Part shown: piece after piece, positions 59,634 through 64,000 of the stretch
How the letters are laid out: each line of letters begins with the position of its first letter
How positions within the stretch are numbered: position 1 is the first letter of the stretch
DNA from: Mucilaginibacter sp. OK283
GTDB taxonomy: Bacteria; Bacteroidota; Bacteroidia; Sphingobacteriales; Sphingobacteriaceae
Direction: 5' to 3'
DNA length: 64,000 bases
NCBI RefSeq assembly: GCF_900110415.1
Contig: NZ_FODR01000002.1
Coordinates: 372,001 to 436,000, forward strand
Notes under the pieces: generated by a model
Told to the model about the DNA's origin: nothing
The model's input: only the letters and a program-made list of their open reading frames with translations
The model's database searches: none
Made by a program: the position numbers and the translations under genes

Positions 59634-60236
59634 TTAGTAATTGAGGGATAATGCCTGTTTATAATACCGCCTGATTGCTCTTTGTTTATCGGCCTCTATT
59701 TCGGCTTCCAGCTTTTTGCATGTAAAAATGGCGACACCCAGATCGGCCTTGCACTGGTAGCGTAACGAAAGGCTTACCTGGCTTGAATTCCAGTTATAAA
59801 TATCCGAGTAGTTATCTGGCTTCTCGGTAAACTGGCCATATAGGCTGATGAATTTTTTTAATACTTTATATGCATCCGAAAGGTTAAAAAACAGGTAAAT
59901 GTTCACTATGCTATCTTTATAGGCACGTACAGCTACCATGTCAAGGTCTATGCTATCGCCAAGTGTAAAAGCATAAGGCTCGTTATAGGCATATTTTATG
60001 CAACTGTCGGCATCAATGCGGCTATCTCCGTCGAGGTATGTTAATTTACCGTATGGCAGTGTGCCGATATCTTTGCCCAAAGCAATGCAGCCATTGAATC
60101 CATTGGAGGCCATTAGGTATTTAAGAGAACCCGTTTTAAGTGTTTGGGCATGTGCCATAAACCATTGGCAGCCAACGATGATAAATAGGGCTGTCCTGAT
60201 GCCCGGGATAGCCGTATGGTAAATTCTTTTTTCCAT
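59634..60236 (-). CDS. Secreted protein of unknown function, duplicated (copy 2)
   Basis: A 200-residue paralogue of the 58566-59168 protein: same signal peptide pattern (CQWFMAHAQ), same TYLDGDSRIDADSC, LDMVAVRAYKDSIVNIYLFF and KFISLYGQFTEKPDNYSDIY. About three quarters of residues look identical by eye. No named domain. It lies upstream of the decayed DUF1684 fragment, in the same order as copy 1 and the intact DUF1684, and is preceded by a strong hairpin that isolates it from the GH127 operon downstream of that hairpin. Confidence 0.75.
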   Translation of the reverse strand: MEKRIYHTAIPGIRTALFIIVGCQWFMAHAQTLKTGSLKYLMASNGFNGCIALGKDIGTLPYGKLTYLDGDSRIDADSCIKYAYNEPYAFTLGDSIDLDMVAVRAYKDSIVNIYLFFNLSDAYKVLKKFISLYGQFTEKPDNYSDIYNWNSSQVSLSLRYQCKADLGVAIFTCKKLEAEIEADKQRAIRRYYKQALSLNY

Positions 60237-60343
60237 ATCTCTCCACCTTTCATAATAATGAAGAGACAAGTTTAACATCGAATTTTAGTCGCGATGTTAT
60301 TTTGGTTAGTTTCCGATTAAATTGTAAATAAAGTGTGAAAAGA

Positions 60344-60386
60344 AAACGGAACATTGCAATTGATTTACAATTGCAATGTTCCGTTT
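60344..60386 (-). terminator. 19-bp perfect stem terminator of the GH127 pair
   Basis: AAACGGAACATTGCAATTG (60344-60362) and its exact complement (60368-60386) with a 5-base loop. On the minus strand TTTTC follows, placing it as the end of the GH127 transcript. Confidence 0.85.
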
Positions 60387-60438
60387 CGGGCACAAATATT
60401 TCTTAATGATTAAAGGGGGACTGGAATATTATTCAATG

Positions 60439-62844
60439 TTATTTGACCGCCCATTCATGGATACCGGCCGAATTATCAACCGGAAGCTGAATTTCCATCC
60501 GTAAAGCGGTAGTACTTACCGGCTCAAAACTTACCGTATTAAAGCTATCCTTGCTGATGGTGTAAGGCGTTGTGTTTTTTACCGGTACCCATTGCCCATC
60601 TTTTTTATACAATATTTTGTACGATGCCGGGATACGGCAACCACCCCAGGGTCCATCGTCAAACCAATAAACTTTTGATTCGCTTACGGTATGTGCCGCG
60701 TCAAAATCGTACTGAACAAATTCGCTGGTATCCTTAGCTGGCCACCAGTGCATAAAGGGAAAGCTGTTATCGTTTGAACTGGCCGGTTCATACTGGTCTT
60801 TTATAGATGCAAACATCTTTTTATTTTTTAATGATGCACTTACTTTACTGGTACTTGCAATGGTAGGTGCCGGCTGCGGCCTTGAAGCTGATGCCTCATA
60901 AGGGATCCAAACCGTCATTTCACTTGGCCCGCGGTTAGCCCAGGCGTAGTAGGGGATGGCCTTTACCTGTTGGCTGGTTTCGGTCAGTTTATCGCTGTTG
61001 AGTTGCCTTTTGGTGCTCTTGCCCTCGGCATTAATAACATCTACGCCGTTCAAGAGATCGGCCTGGTAATTGGCGTTTGCTATGGCGTTTTTATCTATCA
61101 TGATGTTTTGCACCAGGCTGTCGCGGTTATCGGGGCCTTCCAGGCAATAAACAATAGGGCCGCGCTCAAAGGCAAAACGATCCCTGTCGTCTTTTACCTT
61201 TTGGTTGGCTAATACCTTTTCAGTTTCCATAGGGAGGTTAAGGCTTACCTTATCGCCTTTTTTCCAGCTGCGTTTTAGTACGGCGTACCCTTTTTCGATT
61301 ACAAATGAGGTTGCTTTGCCATTGATAGATAGTACAACAGGCAGCTGTACGTTATTCATAAATGAATATAAATCGCCGGGAACAGGCTGCTGTTTGGCCC
61401 ATCCGGGGATGCGTATCCTTAAGGTGAAGACTGTTGCTTTTGCCGGGTTAACGGTAATATCAACCTTGCCTTTCCAAGGGTAATCGGTGGTTTGTACAAT
61501 GTTTACATTTCCCGATGTTAGCTTAATGTTGCTGGTATTGCTCATGAAGAGGTTAACATACAGGTCGTTTTTGTTTTTAGCATAAACATAGCCGGGTAAC
61601 GATGGCAAAAAGCGTGTCATGTTGCTGATACAGCAGGCGCAGCTTATCCAGGCGCTGCGCTGGTGCTGGTTCATGGATGCCAGTGGGTTAGGGTAAAAAA
61701 AGCGGTCGCCACTCAGTGAAACGCCCGAAAGCAGGCCGTTGTACAGCGTACGTTCCAGCACATCAATATATTTAGCATCGCCATGGAGTAAAAACATTCG
61801 GTTGTTCCAGTATACATTGCCTATAGCAGCACAGGTTTCGGCGTAGGCCGACATGTTGGGCAACTGGTAAGCCTCGCCAAAAGCCTCGCCATTGCCGGTT
61901 GCGCCAATACCACCGGTAATGTATAATTTTTTGTTAACCACATCGCCCCAGATATCATCAATGGCGCTCAGGTATTTGGTATCGCCGGTTAAGGCAGCAA
62001 TATCGGCCATACCGGTATACATGTAGGCTGCACGTACGGCGTGGCCTTCGGCCTCGTGCTGGTCAACCACTTTTTTATTGGCCTGGTTGTATGATTCGCC
62101 TTTGGGGCCGCGTACATCCAAAAAGAATTTGGCCAGGTCGAGGTATTCTTTTTTGCCGGTAACACGGTACATTTTGGATAGGCCTATCTCCACAATCTGG
62201 TGACCGGGATACTCTTCAATTTTGCCCGGCCCGAAGGTTTTTACCAAAAGGTCGGCATTTTTTATGGCGATGTTAAGCAAAGTACGTTTGCCGGTAGCCT
62301 GGTAATGTGCTACGGCGGCTTCGTACAGGTGCCCGCAATCATACAATTCGTGGCTCAATACCTCTTCATTCACCCAGCGTTTGTCGCCTATCCATTCATG
62401 AGGTTTTTTGGCGTGTACCGTGCGGAAGGTATACAGGTAACCATCCGGTTCCTGCGCGGCCCCAATAATACCAATGAGCGTATCGATATATCTATCCAGC
62501 GTAGGGTTCTTTTTGTTTTGCATGGAATAGGATGCCCCTTCAATGGCTTTGTATACGTCGGTATCGTCAAACGGGAACTCACTTAGCTTATCGCCATCTA
62601 ATTGTTTGGCGGCGCGTAAAAAGTTATCCATGCGGCCGTTCTTTTTACACTGGGCAAGTACATACGGGATAGTTACATTGGCATTTACCGCCATTTTAGG
62701 CTGCCAGAATTTATCGTTTACCTGCACATTGGTGAATGCTACAGGTTGAATAGGATAATCCTTTTGCTGGGCAAATAAGTTGCTGCTTAAACCTAATACC
62801 GATGCCGACAACAGGCAGGCTATTTTAATTTTACTGGTCATCAT
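60439..62844 (-). CDS. GH127 beta-L-arabinofuranosidase-family enzyme
   Basis: Secreted glycoside hydrolase of family 127, 801 aa, usually removing beta-L-arabinofuranose from plant glycans by way of a zinc-bound Cys nucleophile. Signal peptide ends SSNLFAQQ. The (alpha/alpha)6 core shows SAYAETCAAIGN (Glu and Cys of the zinc site) and ISCACCISNMTR (nucleophile Cys pair). The final part (about 680-801), with WPAKDTSEFVQYDFDAAHTV, is an extra carbohydrate-binding beta-sandwich (discoidin-like). Three bases separate it from the upstream second GH127 gene, so the two are an operon. Confidence 0.93.
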   Translation of the reverse strand: MMTSKIKIACLLSASVLGLSSNLFAQQKDYPIQPVAFTNVQVNDKFWQPKMAVNANVTIPYVLAQCKKNGRMDNFLRAAKQLDGDKLSEFPFDDTDVYKAIEGASYSMQNKKNPTLDRYIDTLIGIIGAAQEPDGYLYTFRTVHAKKPHEWIGDKRWVNEEVLSHELYDCGHLYEAAVAHYQATGKRTLLNIAIKNADLLVKTFGPGKIEEYPGHQIVEIGLSKMYRVTGKKEYLDLAKFFLDVRGPKGESYNQANKKVVDQHEAEGHAVRAAYMYTGMADIAALTGDTKYLSAIDDIWGDVVNKKLYITGGIGATGNGEAFGEAYQLPNMSAYAETCAAIGNVYWNNRMFLLHGDAKYIDVLERTLYNGLLSGVSLSGDRFFYPNPLASMNQHQRSAWISCACCISNMTRFLPSLPGYVYAKNKNDLYVNLFMSNTSNIKLTSGNVNIVQTTDYPWKGKVDITVNPAKATVFTLRIRIPGWAKQQPVPGDLYSFMNNVQLPVVLSINGKATSFVIEKGYAVLKRSWKKGDKVSLNLPMETEKVLANQKVKDDRDRFAFERGPIVYCLEGPDNRDSLVQNIMIDKNAIANANYQADLLNGVDVINAEGKSTKRQLNSDKLTETSQQVKAIPYYAWANRGPSEMTVWIPYEASASRPQPAPTIASTSKVSASLKNKKMFASIKDQYEPASSNDNSFPFMHWWPAKDTSEFVQYDFDAAHTVSESKVYWFDDGPWGGCRIPASYKILYKKDGQWVPVKNTTPYTISKDSFNTVSFEPVSTTALRMEIQLPVDNSAGIHEWAVK

Positions 62845-62847
62845 ATT

Positions 62848-64000
62848 TTAGTTTTTTACCATGCGGCTGCCATATACGGGGCCGGCACTGTTATCTTTTT
62901 TAGGTAATAATTTAACGCTTACTTTTTGCTTGCCCTTGGTTAACTCAATGGGGATCAGATAGCTGATGTCGTAGAAACGGCTCTCTTTGTACTTGTTTAA
63001 ATCCTCGGTTGCCACTTTGGTGCCATCTATCATAATATCAAATGTGCGGCCGCGGTTATCCATACCCCAATACGTGTTAATGAGTGTGTTTTGGGTATTG
63101 GCATCAACTTTCATATCATAGGTAAAATAGCCGCCGTTTTCTGTCGACCGCCATTTCTTTTGATGGTCCTCGCCGGCGGTGGTGTTCTCGCCGGCAAAAT
63201 TATGGTCGCGCTCGGGTTGCATTTCGCCTATGCGTAAAACATCGGTAGTGTGGGCTTCCAGTTCCTGTTGTTTTTTCTTTTGCTCATCATAGGCTTTTTG
63301 TTGTACTACCCAGGCATCCGGTGTAAATACATCCCAATAAACCGAGTAATATTCATCTTTGGTTTGGTTAAAGGGGATCAGCTTCACCTCTTCGGGTTTT
63401 GAAACGTTTTCGGTACGGAAGCTTAACTGGGTTTTATCAACCATTTGCAGCCATTTGTTAGGGTCGGTTTCGCTGGTTACAAAAACTGGTACTCCTTTTA
63501 ACGGGTCGGGCTCGGTGTTGCCTAAAACGCCGGCTAACAAAACCGGGCCGTAAAATATAGCGCGCCTGTTGGCATTATCGGGCATGGCCTCGGTATATAA
63601 ACTCTCGGGCATAGTAAACGTTACTTTATCGTTATTGCGCCATTTACGGTTCAATACAAAATAGCCTTCCGCATCAGGAGTAAGCTGTTGTGTTTTTCCG
63701 TTGATACTGATTGTAGGGTTGCCTGTCCATTTGGGTTTGCGGATGCGGATAGCAAATGTAGACGGTTTTGCAAGGGTGATAGTATAAGCCATCCGATCTG
63801 CCGAAGGCAAATTACCTTCCTGTTTAATGCTCAGGCCTTTCTGCTTCCAGTTTAATACCGACGGAATAAACAGGTTGATATAAACACTCCCATCGGCACC
63901 CCTGAAGTAGATGCTTTCGTTATACTTTACATGGTTTTCCATACCCGAGCCTACGCAGCAGGTAAAATCATCAAAGGGGGTGCTGTAGCTTTTTTTACCG
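62848..64000 (-). CDS. Second GH127-family enzyme (N-terminus outside window)
   Basis: C-terminal part of another GH127 protein: 383 codons to its stop. The frame is open to the window edge, and its first visible residues, SYSTPFDDFTCCVGSGMENH, contain the Cys-Cys nucleophile motif of GH127, so the apparent ATG at 63942 is internal. The visible end holds a beta-sandwich and a domain with EMQPERDHNF and YWGMDNRGRTFDIMIDGTKV typical of longer GH127 forms. It precedes its paralogue by 3 bp. Two different GH127 enzymes in a row suggest an arabinose-containing glycan with more than one linkage (inference). Confidence 0.93.
   Translation of the reverse strand, partial: GKKSYSTPFDDFTCCVGSGMENHVKYNESIYFRGADGSVYINLFIPSVLNWKQKGLSIKQEGNLPSADRMAYTITLAKPSTFAIRIRKPKWTGNPTISINGKTQQLTPDAEGYFVLNRKWRNNDKVTFTMPESLYTEAMPDNANRRAIFYGPVLLAGVLGNTEPDPLKGVPVFVTSETDPNKWLQMVDKTQLSFRTENVSKPEEVKLIPFNQTKDEYYSVYWDVFTPDAWVVQQKAYDEQKKKQQELEAHTTDVLRIGEMQPERDHNFAGENTTAGEDHQKKWRSTENGGYFTYDMKVDANTQNTLINTYWGMDNRGRTFDIMIDGTKVATEDLNKYKESRFYDISYLIPIELTKGKQKVSVKLLPKKDNSAGPVYGSRMVKN

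Overview
The window looks like chromosomal DNA of a member of the Bacteroidota, most probably the family Sphingobacteriaceae (Mucilaginibacter- or Pedobacter-like). The signs are a SusC-type outer-membrane transporter, GH78, GH127 and GH16 glycosidases, FHS-type sugar permease, DUF2490, DUF4178, DUF1684, DUF1593 and head-GIN families, -7 promoter elements of the form TAnnTTTG, and several families of short palindromic repeats. There is no rRNA, phage, transposase or CRISPR array; one tRNA (Asn) is present. The genus is an inference from gene content, not from a marker gene.

Left part (1-13 kb). A SusC transporter (cut by the window edge) and a TlpA-like thioredoxin lie on the minus strand. 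A SAM-I riboswitch precedes the thioredoxin, and a short leader ORF ending Arg-Cys-Cys-Cys-stop precedes SusC, so this locus appears to answer to sulfur amino-acid status. Divergently, a six-gene plus-strand cluster runs speD, DUF4178 protein, small membrane protein, membrane-fused spermidine-synthase homologue, Tat-exported FAD amine-oxidase-like lipoprotein and polytopic membrane protein: a candidate membrane or envelope polyamine system. DinB and two outer-membrane-protein-like genes follow.

Middle (13-42 kb). Head-GIN protein, two tandem M1 peptidases, a phosphotransferase, a DUF559 nuclease gene enclosed by 84-bp inverted repeats, lpdA, a tandem pair of small membrane proteins with a MITE-like insertion, a sugar permease, a glycosyltransferase, murB, an ECF sigma factor, a lycopene cyclase group, a PfkB kinase, tRNA-Asn, a GMC oxidoreductase, a universal stress protein, a peptidase/aminotransferase pair, GH16 and a large GH78 rhamnosidase.

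Accessory stretch (42-51 kb). A zeta-toxin-like pair, a DUF1593 protein, an overlapping ATPase-HNH nuclease pair resembling Septu but with an added N-terminal domain, a toxin-tail/immunity module, and a RelE-type toxin-antitoxin pair enclosed by two almost identical 113-bp structured repeats. Three copies of another repeat punctuate this stretch. It reads as a small defence/conflict island.

Right part (51-64 kb). A sugar-acid operon (dehydratase, SDR dehydrogenase, SMP-30 lactonase), a ring-cleaving dioxygenase plus esterase, an M20 amidohydrolase with a DUF1684 protein, a duplicated secreted protein with a decayed DUF1684 copy between the repeats, and two tandem GH127 enzymes, the last cut by the window edge.
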